From Fistularia commersonii (Eukaryota > Chordata > Actinopteri > Syngnathiformes > Fistulariidae), in contig JBBMNZ010000035.1 of NCBI GenBank assembly GCA_037954325.1, positions 561,001-625,000 of the forward strand: 64,000 nucleotides of DNA. Direction: 5' to 3'. Of the stretch, positions 36,560 through 48,969 are shown piece by piece. A model generated the notes under the pieces. That model did not search any database, was not told the origin of the DNA, and saw nothing but the letters and a program-made list of their open reading frames with translations. Position 1 is the stretch's first letter. Each line of letters begins with the position of its first letter. The position numbers and the translations under genes are program-made.

Positions 36560-36830
36560 AAGGGATGGATGGATGAATGAATTGATAGATGGAGGAATGC
36601 ATGGATGGATGGATGAATGGATCGATGGATGGGTCATCAGATGATTGATGAATGAATGAATGAATGAATGAATAGTTGGATGAATGGATGGATCATCAGA
36701 TGATGAATGAATGAATGAATTGATAGATGGAGGAATGCATGGATGGATGGATGAATTAATTGATAGATGAATGAATGGATGAATGAATGGATGGATGGAT
36801 GGATGGATGGATGGATGGATGGATGAGTGC
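36560..36830 (+). repeat. (GGAT/GAAT)n compound array
   Basis: About 270 bp of GGAT and GAAT steps with larger duplicated segments (GAATTGATAGATGGAGGAAT occurs twice), ending in nine GGAT copies. Confidence 0.95.
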
Positions 36831-36924
36831 AGGCAGCACTTATCCGGTGGAGGAGCTCCACCCCTCCATCAGCAGCCCATTACTGTTCAGGAAACATGCT
36901 GAATTATTCAATCACTTCCTCTGC

Positions 36925-36967
<43 letters not shown>

Positions 36968-37518
36968 GTCATTCATCTCCAGGATCTGACCTACATCAGT
37001 GGCCTCAGTCAAGGTACCAGGAAGCAGGACAGGGACGGAGAACGCCACCATATCTGACCAGACGGAAGCTGATTGGACAGCCAGCAAAGGGGGCGGGGCG
37101 TCACCAGAACAAGGAACCTCCAGGGTTCCTCAACAAGAAGTTTGGTTCTTCTAGATTTCCACAAGAAGGTGAGATAGAAGGTGGTCCTTCAGTGAGAGCG
37201 AGCGCACGGCTTCAGCTTCTCCAGACGCTTCCTGGTCAAACTTGAAGGTTCTGAAACGCTAAGCTAACTTAGGTTAGCCGCACAGAGAACCCTGAGAACC
37301 GAGGTTCTGCGGGGGGAAGCAGATCAGATCAGAGCAGAAGATTCTGCCACCAAGTTCACTCCAGCTCGAGCTAGCAGGTTACTCAGGAAACATGCTGGTA
37401 TTATGGGATGCTAAGCTAATGCTAAGGAAGCCTCGGCGACATGCTGGACTTTCCAAGATGGGCAGTGTGGGTGCCGCTAACTCACGCTAGCCTGCTATTC
37501 ACAGACACACACAAACCG

Positions 37519-37570
<52 letters not shown>

Positions 37571-38698
37571 CTCCTCCATCCATAAACTCTGGTTTTTGTT
37601 TTGTTTTTGTTTTCAGAGCGCCGGAATTCAATTCTTCAACAAACCGCTCTTTATTATGACATCCCTGTCCCAAGGCGGGGGGGCGGCGGGGGGGTTTGCA
37701 AATGGTTGGTCCCGGTCCTTGAACGCAGCCGGACGAGAAGCAGACGGCGGTCCGAGCCGCGGCCCGAGATAAGACGCCTGTTTCGCAAATAAACCCCGAA
37801 TGTTTTGCCGCCCAGGGTGAAGAGGAGGAAGAGGAGGAAGAGGAGGAAGAGGAGGAGGTCTGGATTCCAGAGGACACAGAGGAGGTTTGTCCTCCCGGCA
37901 GCAGAAACAGGAAGCCAGTTTAAAACCTCTCCCCTGACCTTTTGACCCCTGCGGCGAACATTCCCACCCACCGAGCCAGACCCCCTCCCCCCCACCCGAC
38001 CCCCGTTTCCTGTATCTGTTTGTCACAACCTAAATCTAAACTTGACTAAATAAATAAACCAACATGGTGTTATTACACATCAGAAAACACACATTGCACA
38101 TATGTAGACGTGTCATTTGTGTGTATCTGTTTGTTAATATTCCTTTATATTTGTATATATGTTGGCCTTTATTCCCAGGAAATCTGTGTATCGGGGAGGT
38201 GCTTGTGTGAGGCCTGCGCACGTGGGGCGGCCCGAGCGGATGCGATGTGCGTTTCAAGGCCGCGGAGCAAAGCCGAAGTCAGTACGCCGCAAAGCCGAGG
38301 CTAGAAATGTTTGAATTTCAGCTCTGTCACATCCGGGCGCCGGCTGGCGAGGAAGTAACTTTTAAAACGGCTCTTTTCAAAATGGAGTCTGGGGTGTCGG
38401 GGGGAACTTCACACGTCTGCTCAGGATGTGGAGGAGCTTCGTCGGATCGAACCAAAATTACCCCCCAATTTACCCCACACACCCCCAATTTACCCCCACA
38501 CACCCCCATTTACCCCCAACACACACCCATTCCCCCCCCCCACGCCCCCCCGGTTGTTATGTAACCGCCCGGGACGAGGCGTCGGCGGGTCTTCATCCTG
38601 CCGCAGTGTCCTTGAGCAACAAAGATGGCCGCCTGCCTGCATGCCAACCCTGACCTCTGACCTTTCCTCCGTTTGTTTCTTTTTCCTGCTTTCCCGCG

Positions 38699-38739
<41 letters not shown>

Positions 38740-39234
38740 AGTCCCCCAGCGGTGTTCGTGGCGCCGGGCTCGTCTGTGTAAACACAGAAGAATGGCCGCC
38801 GCATTGATTGACGGCTGTATGGCTGCTTGACGGACAGGCGTCTTTGTGTGCGGGGCGGCGAAGGGGGCGGAGCTTCACCCCTCGTCGCCTCACGCTTTAA
38901 CATCGGGGTCGGAGGTCACGGCTGGAAGTGACATCACTCATCGGCCGGTCTCTGAGGGCGGGGCGGGAGGGCCGGAGGTTCACGTGGTTCTCAGCCAGGA
39001 GATCACGCTTCTCCCGGTACGTCACGGCGTGGGATCGCACGGGTCGGCCGCCATCTTTACCCGACACAACTTCCTGTTTCCTGGAGAGGAACCGACATGG
39101 CAACACAAGTAACACACACACACACGTACACACACACTGGCTCCATCATGGCCGCCAGGTTTGGTTCGAGTCTGGCGTTTCTGCGGAGAAACAACGGCGA
39201 GGAGCCTCATCGCTACGAGACCTCCATTATTCAT

Positions 39235-39317
<83 letters not shown>

Positions 39318-39438
39318 ACACACACATGTCAAAGATGATCTGGGTAACGGGTCCATTTCAATGACTATCTCTGCACTTAAGTCAGTGTGTGTTCACTCAT
39401 GGATGTACACTAACGTGTGTGTACGTGCTCGTGCATGT

Positions 39439-39488
<50 letters not shown>

Positions 39489-39551
39489 TTTCCGGGGTGT
39501 GTCCAGGTTCAGGTAAAGGGGTAAAGGGAAGCATGATGTCAACGAGGGCCT

Positions 39552-39599
<48 letters not shown>

Positions 39600-39602
39600 G
39601 GC

Positions 39603-39655
<53 letters not shown>

Positions 39656-39768
39656 AGAGGGACGCGTGCAAGGATGGCAAAAGATCCTAAGAGCTCTGCT
39701 TTAATGCACTTTGCTTTGAGATGATGAATAGAAAGGTTGTTTTTTTCCCCCCTGTCTCTCTCAAAAGG

Positions 39769-39841
<73 letters not shown>

Positions 39842-39929
39842 GACGCACAGCGGCGTTGGCTGCTCTGGGAAGCCATTAGTTTTTAACCCAGCCTGGATTT
39901 AATTATTTATGGGCCTCTGCAAAGTGAAG

Positions 39930-39993
<64 letters not shown>

Positions 39994-40389
39994 TGTGTGT
40001 GTGTGGTCTCATTTATAAAACCGTAAAAGCAGATTTCATCGGGGCTGATTTTTATCTTTTTTTTTTTCAAAGAAGCTGAGATGGACCCATCGCCTGATGG
40101 AGTGTGTGTGTGTGTGCATGTGTGTGCGTGTGTGCATGTGTGTGTGTGTGTGTGTGTGTTGCTTCCACTATTTATTCTTGATTTGATTTTGTATTTCTAA
40201 ATGTCCTCACTTCCTGTCCCTGCTCCTCACCTGGAAACAGGAAGTGAGTCTCTTCCTGTTTCCTCCTCAGCCAATCACACTGCTGGAGGGGGCGGGGCTT
40301 AATCTGGATGGGCGAGCTGTCAATCATCCAAACGTTCACCCTCTCATTCACACCCGCAGACCATCTTTGGACTGAAGAGACCTGGAGAG

Positions 40390-40442
<53 letters not shown>

Positions 40443-41250
40443 CTGATCAGGACCTTCTGCTGACCTCCAGGTGAGGACCACACCTGGAGGGTCCAGAAGA
40501 AGACGCCACTTCGGTTTCTTTCAAACTCCGTTTATTGGATCGTCCTCAGCCGGGGGGGTTCGACCACATGGACGCCACCCCGTTGCCGTGGCAACCATTT
40601 TGACAGAACTACCCGGAGGGGTGTGAGACAGGTCCCCCATATGGTCCTCATACATATATATATTTGATCCGTATACTCTTCATAGACTCTGCAGGACACA
40701 CACTGGCCAATGGCTGCTCCGGGGGGGCGGGGCTTAAGCGGCGGGACGACGCGTTCGGGGACACGGGGGAAGAACCGGTTCTACGTCGCGGAAGAAAAAG
40801 TGCAAAAAAACTCCTGTCGCCTTTTGTTTTGTTAGCTTTCCAAACGCCGAGCCGAGTTCTGGAGAACATGGACGGGTTCTCCGAGCGGCAGGAGAACGTG
40901 GAACGTCGGTTAGCATTTAGCATCGGCGGAGAACCGCGGACATGAAACTGAGCGCATTCCGCTAAAAAGGTCCAGGTCGGCAAATATTTCCCGCTAATGG
41001 CTAACGGCTAACCTTCCGCTGATCCCGCGCAAAAGAATTAGCATAGCTTTTTGTCCAATCACAGACCTCCAGGAAGTGATACCTTCGTCCTGATTGGTCG
41101 TCAGAATGCGCGTGGCTAACAGCTAAAGGCACGCTAACCGCTTCCAACTGTACTGCCGGAGGAACGTCGGACACTTCAAAATAAAAGCCGTGAACTCGAC
41201 GCCAACTACCCGCTTGTTTTTTGGGTATTTGTACTTGCGACGAGGGTGGG
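36831..41250. other. Intergenic, microsatellite-rich
   Basis: TG/CA tracts: 36928-36966, 37525-37567, 38701-38739, 39236-39313, 39440-39487, 39558-39595, 39605-39653, 39772-39839, 39932-40006, 40391-40441. TTACCCCC repeats at about 38458-38525. No exon recognised. Confidence 0.55.
40269..40326 (+). promoter_or_regulatory. CCAAT / GC box / PBX-type module
   Basis: AGCCAATCA at 40269, GGGGCGGGGCTTAATC in the middle, GAGCTGTCAATCA ending at 40326. It spans 58 bp and lies about 3.9 kb from the 3' end of spry3. Confidence 0.6.
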
Positions 41251-41328
41251 GATTACTTACAGATTACTTCCTGATTACTTCCTGATTACTTCCTGATTAC
41301 TTCCTGATTACTTCCTGATCACTTCCTG
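41251..41328 (+). repeat. 11-bp array of GATTACTTCCT
   Basis: Six to seven units. Each keeps the ETS-type core ACTTCCTG; the last reads GATCACTTCCT. Confidence 0.95.
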
Positions 41329-41420
41329 CACCCGGACAGATAGCCGGACTTCATTCCAATACTCAGTAGTACTGTCAAAAGAAATACTGATCCAATACAG
41401 TAGTTTTACTTGCGAGCCGA

Positions 41421-41492
41421 TGCAGTACTTGTACTGCGGTACTTGTACTGCGGTACTTGTACTGCGGTACTTGTACTGCGGTACTTGTACTC
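41421..41492 (+). repeat. 14-bp array of GGTACTTGTACTGC
   Basis: Five near-perfect copies. Each is nearly self-complementary around GTACTTGTAC. Confidence 0.95.
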
Positions 41493-41581
41493 CTCCGCAG
41501 GCGTCGCAGTTCGAAATAAAAGCCGCTTTTTATTTTGAAATGTGCGAAGGTGTGTGTGTGTGTGGGGACGGCGAATCCACG

Positions 41582-41597
41582 CCACCGGGGGGCGCCG
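41582..41597 (+). promoter_or_regulatory. CTCF-like motif, plus orientation
   Basis: CCACCGGGGGGCGCCG fits the CTCF core (CCASYAGRKGGC) with one mismatch. It lies on the 3' side of spry3. Confidence 0.35.
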
Positions 41598-42097
41598 GAG
41601 GGTTCCTGAGCAGCCGTCGCCATGGAAACAATGGCCGGCGATGAAAGGAGCGGATGGCGGCTAAAAATTATGAAAATAAAACGGTGTGTGTGTGTGTGTG
41701 TGGGGGGGGGGGGAATCAGTGCAAAGTGCGAATCAGTGCACCTGTGTGTGTGTTGTTTTGTCAACTTTGGGCGTTAAATCCATTATTTGGTTTTTTTTTT
41801 TTTTTTTGGAAAGAATCAATCCATCTACTTCCTGTCTGGTCACATGACGACCCACCATGATCTTCATCCTCCTCCTCCTGGCGTCCATTAAGAGCTCTCA
41901 CCAGCTAATTGCCTGATGATCAACTCTCTCCAGACCAGGAAGTGGAGGCTTTTAGCCCACGAGTCCAGAGGGGGGGTGAGGACCTCCGTGGACCTGCAGG
42001 ACTGGTGTCTGGGCTTCCAGGAGGATCAGGGGGCACCTTGTTCCCAGAAGTAACTGATTACTTCCTGGCAGAGGACCGTTACAGTCTGATTAACTCT

Positions 42098-42860
42098 GAT
42101 GGAGATCTAGATGGGGTTTGGATGGAGGTCTGGATGGGGTTTGGATGGAGGTCTAGATCTAGATGGGGTTTGGATGGAGGTCTGGATGGGGTTTGGATGG
42201 AGGTCTGGATGGGGTTTGGATGGAGGTCAAGATGGGGTTTGGATGGAGGTCTAGATCTAGATGGGGTTTGGATGGAGGTCTGGATGGGGTTTAGATGGAG
42301 GTCTAGGTGGGGTTTAGATGGGGTTTAGATGGAGGTCTAGATCTAGATGGGGTTTGGATGGGGTTTAGATGGAGGTCTAGATCTAGATGGGGTTTAGATG
42401 GGGTTTAGATGGAGGTCTAGATGGGGTTTGGATGGAGGTCTAGATCTAGATGGAGTTTGGATGGGGTTTGGATGGAGGTCTAGATCCAGATGGGGTTTGG
42501 ATGGAGGTCTAGATGGGGTTTAGATGGAGGTCTAGATCTAGATGGGGTTTGGATGGAGGTCTAGATGGGGTTTAGATGGAGGTCTAGATCTAGATGGGGT
42601 TTAGATGGGGTTTAGATGGAGGTCTAGATGGGGTTTAGAAGGAGATCTAGATGGGGTTTGGATGGAGATCTAGATGGGGTTTGGATGGGGTTTGGATGGA
42701 GGTCTAGATGGGGTTTGGATGGAGGTCTAGATCTAGATGGGGTTTAGATGGAGGTCTAGGTGGGGTTTAGATGGAGGTCTAGATGGGGTTTAGAAGGAGA
42801 TCTAGATGGGGTTTGGATGGGGTTTGGATGGAGGTCTAGATGGGGGTCCAGGTGAGGTAT
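42098..42860 (+). repeat. GATGGGGTTTGGATGGAGGTC minisatellite
   Basis: About 760 bp of units built from ATGGGGTTTGGATGGAGGTC plus TAG, often extended by ATCTAG. The unit length alternates at about 23 and 29 bp. It lies in the 3' flank of spry3, about 0.5 kb past the stop codon. Confidence 0.95.
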
Positions 42861-43334
42861 AGATGGAGATCATTGTCCAGGATGGAAACCCAGCCTGCAT
42901 GAAGCTCCACCTCTGACAGGTAGAAGCTCCAGCCGGTGAACAACTCAACACACACACGGGTTAAATAATCCCTCCTGGGCTCCTGGCAGGCGGAGAAAAA
43001 GAATATAAGCGTCCGTCTGGCTCACTGCGTTTCCATGACAACCAGCGCCGTCACGACATCACGCCGGCGTCAGGAGAAGTTCGGTAATAAATAAAAAAGA
43101 TCAGCGACGTCCGGCGGAAGAACGGGGGGACGGATGGAGACGGACGGAGGTTCTCTTGTGAGGCAACGGGTTTCCGAGAAGAACAGGCACGGTCGAAGCT
43201 TCGGTCCTCCTGAGGCTGAGAAGAAGAAGAAGAAGAAGAAGAAGAAGCAGAAGAAGAAGAAGGAGAAGAAGACCACGCGGGGCGACGTCCGCCGAGCCGG
43301 GACGCCGTCCTCCTCCGTCGCCCGTGGCGACCGG

Positions 43335-44177
43335 TCACGACGGCTTCTCGGCGTCCTTGCTCCCGACGGAGCGTTTACGCCTCACGGTGTTGGTGTCGCC
43401 GCAGCGACAGCCGGGCCTGGTGGCTCGGTCGTGGGCGCGGCGGCAGGCGGCCACGCACAGCCGGGCGGGCGGGTAGCAGCACAGGCACGGCAGCAGCGGC
43501 GTCAGCAACGCCATGGCGCCCCAGCGGGCGGCGGCGCGCTCGTCGCCGCAGGAGCACGGCCGGTCGGAGCAGTCGGCGTCGGGGTCCTGCGTGCAGCAGT
43601 GGTAGAAGAAGGCCTGGACGCAGCAGAGGCAGGTCAGATACTCCACCGCCTGGTCCGGGGAGCACAAACAGCGCCCCCCGCAGGCCAGGCAGTGCGGGAG
43701 GCGGCGCGGGGCGACGCATTCGCGGCACTTGCAGCGCCCGCAGCGCTCGCAGATGTACAGGTGGAGGCCGGGCTCCGCCTCCTCCTTCTCCGGGTCGGCG
43801 CCGCGGGGCTTCAGCGCCGCCTTGGGTTGGGCGCAGACGGCGAGGCCCGAGCCGGACGACGTCAGGCCCGCCAGCAGCCACTGGTCCGAGGCGGCGCTGG
43901 CGCGGGACGCCGAGGAGGCGACGGTGCTGGAGCGGCTCAGGCGGGGGTGCTGCTGGCTCTGGCTGCGAGGGAGCGCCGGGCGGCGAGGAGGGTGGGGGTG
44001 GGCGGCGCCGGCGGCGCGTTCCTCGTGGGCGTAGAAGAAGCCCGACTGCGAGGACGGCTCCAGCGCCACCGGACGCTCCACGTAGTCGTTGCTGGCCCGG
44101 ATGGAGCGGATCTGCTCCAGCGACAGCACCGGGACCTGCTGGAGGTCCGGCGTCCTGACGGAGGGGGCGGGGTCCAT
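43335..44177 (-). CDS. spry3: Sprouty RTK signalling antagonist, spry3-like
   Basis: A complete 280-residue sprouty protein in one exon. Known role of the family: membrane-associated feedback inhibitor of FGF/EGF-type receptor signalling to Ras-MAPK. Seen here: the N-terminal segment VLSLEQIRSIRASNDYVERP contains the conserved tyrosine (Tyr32) that in other sproutys is phosphorylated and binds the Cbl TKB domain. A serine-rich motif follows at about 83-97. The cysteine-rich SPRY domain spans about 143-259 (ICERCGRCKCREC, then CLCCVQAFFYHC, then PCLCCYPPARLC). The N-terminal ASNDYVERP and the spacing to SDQWLLA fit SPRY3 better than SPRY1, 2 or 4, although the KPS end resembles SPRY1. The ATG is chosen because a splice acceptor ends one base before it. 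The coding region is very GC-rich (Ala/Arg/Pro codons). Confidence 0.93.
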   Translation of the reverse strand: MDPAPSVRTPDLQQVPVLSLEQIRSIRASNDYVERPVALEPSSQSGFFYAHEERAAGAAHPHPPRRPALPRSQSQQHPRLSRSSTVASSASRASAASDQWLLAGLTSSGSGLAVCAQPKAALKPRGADPEKEEAEPGLHLYICERCGRCKCRECVAPRRLPHCLACGGRCLCSPDQAVEYLTCLCCVQAFFYHCCTQDPDADCSDRPCSCGDERAAARWGAMALLTPLLPCLCCYPPARLCVAACRRAHDRATRPGCRCGDTNTVRRKRSVGSKDAEKPS

Positions 44178-44260
44178 CCTGCGGGGGGAGGCGGAGCTAC
44201 GACGGGACGCTCCCCGGACTCACGGGACATCAGACAGGCCTGCGGACACGAGGGGGGGTC
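44178..44260 (-). other. Splice acceptor and possible micro-exon before spry3
   Basis: On the minus strand CTCCCCCCGCAG ends one base before the spry3 ATG, as in other sprouty genes whose coding region sits in a single last exon after a non-coding exon. Slightly upstream, TGTCCGCAG, then 16-17 bases, then GTGAGT could define a micro-exon. The main 5' exon was not located. Confidence 0.4.
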
Positions 44261-44299
44261 AGATACACTTCTCAGAACCACATCTTCACTCCGAACCTG

Positions 44300-44693
44300 A
44301 GCTCCACCTCAACCTCCACACACACACTGCTATTACACTGCTATTATAGTGATAACACGATTATTACACTGCTATTAATCATAGCACTTAGCTATTAGCA
44401 CGGAAAGGTGCTGATACGGAGCGGGTGGAGGTGACTTGGAGCTCCGCGTTGCTAAAACCAAACCGTTCCAAATAGTCCGATCAAAATGGGCGCTCCGGTG
44501 GCGCGGCGGCCTCCAGCCGTGTCAGCGCGACCGCCGCCGCTGCAGCTAATGCTATTATTAGCCTGCCAGAGCCGCGGCGCACGCTGTAATTTAGCATCTG
44601 TTGAGCGCAGCTGCAGCGGAGAGAAACCCCACCTGCAGGCAGAGCGGCGGCGCTGGCAAAGGGGGCGGAGCTTTCCAGGCCAAAACCCCCCTC

Positions 44694-44749
<56 letters not shown>

Positions 44750-45068
44750 TCCACTCGTACCGCTGCAGAAACAACAATCCCAGATTATCTTATAAATATC
44801 CGTTCCTCGGAGAGCCGGGATGCTAATGATGCTAAGCTAAGCCTTGCTTGTGCTGGCTGGAACTGAAGGAGGTTTTTAGGGGGAGCGTGGACCGTACCAT
44901 GTGGGGAGGAAGAGTCCATGTTGGAGGGCGTGCAAAAACATGCACAGATCGGGGGCTTGTGAAGGTGATGGTGGCGGCCAATCACGTTCAAGCTGGGGAG
45001 TCCTAGCAGGCACCGCTAGCAAGATTTAGACCCCGTGTTTTGACGAGAGGGGGACTGGAAAAAATGTC

Positions 45069-45149
<81 letters not shown>

Positions 45150-45328
45150 ACTGGGAAGGTCCTAATGGGATCAGAGCTGAATGGCGAGGCGCTGCAACAC
45201 GATTGGCTGCCGGGACGTCAGCTGACCTCTGAATGAAAAGGCCCAGAGACGGAAAATAATAAGCATTAGAAATAAAAGACAAACAAGAAGGAGGGATGGA
45301 AGAGGAGTGGATGTCCTGAGGGAGGACT

Positions 45329-45387
<59 letters not shown>

Positions 45388-45636
45388 GGTGGGGTGAAGC
45401 TCTGGGATGAAGCGAGAATATTTATCGCTACTGCAGAGATAATAAAGAAAAAAGGAATTTCTTTGCACTGAGGTTGTAAACACATGTAATAGGCGTGTAA
45501 TACACATGTCTTACATGTAATACACATGTCTTACATGTAATACACATGTAAGACATGAAATACAGTCTGATCTTCAACAGAAGATGGGAAGTTCGATCAT
45601 AGCGTAGTTGACTTGCTTACATACAAGCATACTCGT

Positions 45637-45680
<44 letters not shown>

Positions 45681-45889
45681 GCTAGCATCAACCAATGGTG
45701 GTTAGCTTCTATCTGGAGTCACATGGAGGTGGGGGGGGAGTAGCTTCCCGCCATTGGAAGTTAGCATCCAAGGAGCTAACCGGCTAATTGCGTAGGACAA
45801 CGCTAGGTTGCAACCGCGGCCGTTCCTCGACACGCGTGGCGGTTTCAGTCTGGAGGCGGAGCTTCGTGACAGTGGACCAATCCACTCCC

Positions 45890-45928
<39 letters not shown>

Positions 45929-46448
45929 GTCCGTCCGTCCGTCCGTCAGCGGCAGATAAGGCGAGCAGGTCGGCGGGACCAGGATGCATTTTCAAATTAG
46001 TCGGAGGAAAGAGGAGCCGTCCCCTGGCGGGTAATCTCATCAGGACGCCGTGGATGGCGAGGGGGGGGGGGGGGCGCCATGACCTCATAGTTCCTGATTG
46101 GACCGGCCGTCTCCAGGTGGATCCGTGCACATCATAACGCGCACGCAGATTGGCCTTTTGATGAAATATAATGGAGGTAAACATGTTGAATCTATAAGTT
46201 ATTGAGCGCTGGGGGCGGAGCCTATCAGCGGCCAATCATCAACCCATTCACCCCATGCAGGAGAACATGGGAGAGAACCTGAGCAGGAGAACCCGAGCAG
46301 GAGAACCTGAGCAGAACCCCATTACATGCAAAAATACATTTCTATAAATATATTTGAAAACATTTCTACAGATTTCTATTAAGCTCCTCTGCAGACTGCA
46401 AACCACCGACCGCCAACCAGCGGAGTCTGTTATCAGTGCTCTGGATGG

Positions 46449-46482
<34 letters not shown>

Positions 46483-48705
46483 ATGGAGGGCGGGGCAGGA
46501 AGCTCCCTCCTCATGTTACAGACGCAGTGTTAGCTCCTCAGCCTGTCCCATGTGTGCTCACGTGTGTGTGTGTGTGTGTGACACACTTTTCCGAACCGAC
46601 TGGTCTCCCACCAAACCCACCATCACCTGGATGACACTTTAAAAATATCCAAAACATCTGGTCACATGACCTGCCTACTTCCTGTCACATGACCACGACT
46701 TGTTTTTTCCAGCTTCTTCCAGGATCTTCGGAAACATGAACGTCGAGCTCTTCACTTCCTGGTTGAGTTAAAGCCATGTTTTGGACACATTTCTTCCGAG
46801 TCCATTACATACATTCCTCCGTGACAATCTACTTCCTGTCACGTGACCTCAACCGCGGGGCCGAGAGGCGGGGTTTAACCCCAGCCGGATGATTGACAGC
46901 TGGAGAAGCCGTGCAGGAGAACATCCTCCCATCGCTCTTTGGAGAAATCTCATTAAATCTCCTTGTGACGGCTCTTATTTTGAAAACCCTGCATGCTAGC
47001 TCGCGTCCGTCGGGATGCCGGGAGTTTTCTCGTGTGTGTGTGTGTGTGTGTGTGTGTGCAGGCACTAAGACCCAGCGGGGGCCTCCACCCCCCCCCCCCG
47101 AGGGAGCACAGCAGGATTGAATGACAATAAACTGGATGAGATACCGGATGTGCTGAATCCGATCCCGACGGAAAGACTGAAATAGACACTGCGGGGGGGG
47201 GGGGGCAATAGAGTGGGGCAATAGTGGGGGAATAAAGGGGGGGGGTAATAAGGAGAGACGGGGGGTAAAAACAAGCATGCTGCTTCTTATTTCCACGACA
47301 AGAAACTTCAGAATAACAACTTTGAGCGTTAAGCCCCGCCCCCTCCTGCTCAGGCTCCGCCCCCAGCAGACAGAGGGTTCGAGAACCACCCCGAGAGCCG
47401 AGAGCAGAACGCTAAACCGGGATTAGAGGTTCGTGTAATCCTTAATCCCGGTTCGGGACGGCCAGGTTGGGGATTAGCTTAGCAGCAAGCTAACTCCAGA
47501 TACCTCCAGATGTGGGGTGTGTGTGACGGCGAGGGATGGAGGTCAGCTTGAAGAGCTGCAGAACATTTCCATGACATCCGCCGGACCAGAAGGTCAGCTG
47601 ACCCGTGTTCTCGGCCGGCCGCCAGCGAATTCTCCGGATTACGTCAACGGTTCCAAGGAAGTTACGATTCCCCGGAGAACCCGGAGAACTTGAGAGAACG
47701 GTTCCTCGTCCCTGGAACCTCAGGGGGCGGCGCAGATGTTCTTCGGTTCTGCTCCGAGGTCGGGACTTTCCCCCGGGTTCTTCCCAGGAAGCCGGGTCCC
47801 GTCGGGGTTCTCACAGCCCCGGGAGGGGGCGGGGCTTATTCTCCACATCTAGCCCCGCCTCCGTTGTCACGGAAACCAACCCACGGGAGCTCGGCCGCTT
47901 TATTTTGTCCACTTCTTGGCTCTTCGGCGCCGCTTGGGGTTCATTCCTTCCTTCGGCTTCGTGGAGGAACATCCGGTTTGGGTTCTCCAGACCAGACCGG
48001 CACTTTGAGGTTGTGGTTCCATTAGTGCATTAGCTCCTCTGCGGTGTGGAACCCATGCACTCCTTATTTACACTCCTTCATTCATTCATCCATTCATTCA
48101 CCCGCTCTCTGCCTCCCGTCCCGTCATCCACCCCTCCTCTCCCGGGGGGGCGGGGGGGTATCGACGTTCTGCATCCGACCTTGAGGACGATCAATCGAAG
48201 CTCCACGTGCAACTCACACACACACACACACACACACACAGCATGTGAACATGAGCAGTGTGGGTGGGACTCGTGAAATAGTCCGAACCTGATCAAACCC
48301 AGGCAAGTAACTCTGGACGGCAGGAGAAACTTTGGTTCTGGTTCTGGTTCTGGTTCCCCAGAGGGGGGGCAACGTTCTACGATCCCATCTATCTGATCAA
48401 TCTTTGGTCAGAGCTTCAATACAATCTTAGATCTGATCTATGATCTGTTCTTTGATCCAATCTATGAATCTATCTTTGATCCAATCTTTCATCCAATCTT
48501 TGATCCCATCGTTAATCTTTAATCCCATCTTTCATCTGATCTCTAACCAGAGCTTTAATCTGATCTATGATCTATAATCTTTGATCTTTAATCTGTTCTG
48601 TGATACAATCTTTGATCTGCCCCCCCCCTTGCAAATCCACTGATGGACTTTGAGCTCCAAGGTCAGGAGTTCATGAGTGGACCGGACGGCGGTGGCGGCG
48701 GTGTG

Positions 48706-48756
<51 letters not shown>

Positions 48757-48925
48757 GTCTAAGGGGGGAGGGGTGAGCTCACCTCTGATTGGTGGGAGGT
48801 CCATCCTGCTCCGGCGTGCTGCTCGTCCCGCTAGTCCACACGTGTTCGATGACTGGCAGGACCTTCTCCTGGACTTTCCTCCTCCTCCTCGCTGTGCTCC
48901 GTCGCTTCCTAAACCCTGGTCTCCT

Positions 48926-48969
<44 letters not shown>

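Noticed and set aside
37595..37770. Very strong acceptor TTTGTTTTTGTTTTCAG followed by an open frame
   Set aside because: The frame quickly becomes Gly/Arg-rich and unrecognisable; T-rich runs make such sites by chance.
43134..44300. 388-codon plus-strand frame over spry3
   Set aside because: It is the antisense of the GC-rich sprouty coding exon; the protein is Ala/Gly/Arg filler while the minus strand gives an unmistakable family match.
45480..45560. Possible CRISPR-like direct repeats
   Set aside because: ACATGTAATACACATGTCTT units are contiguous without unique spacers, in a vertebrate genome; a minisatellite.
47605..48033. 142-codon plus-strand frame upstream of pof1b and spry3
   Set aside because: Arg/Ser/Gly-rich, contains dispersed GGAGAACC words and a GC box; no domain.
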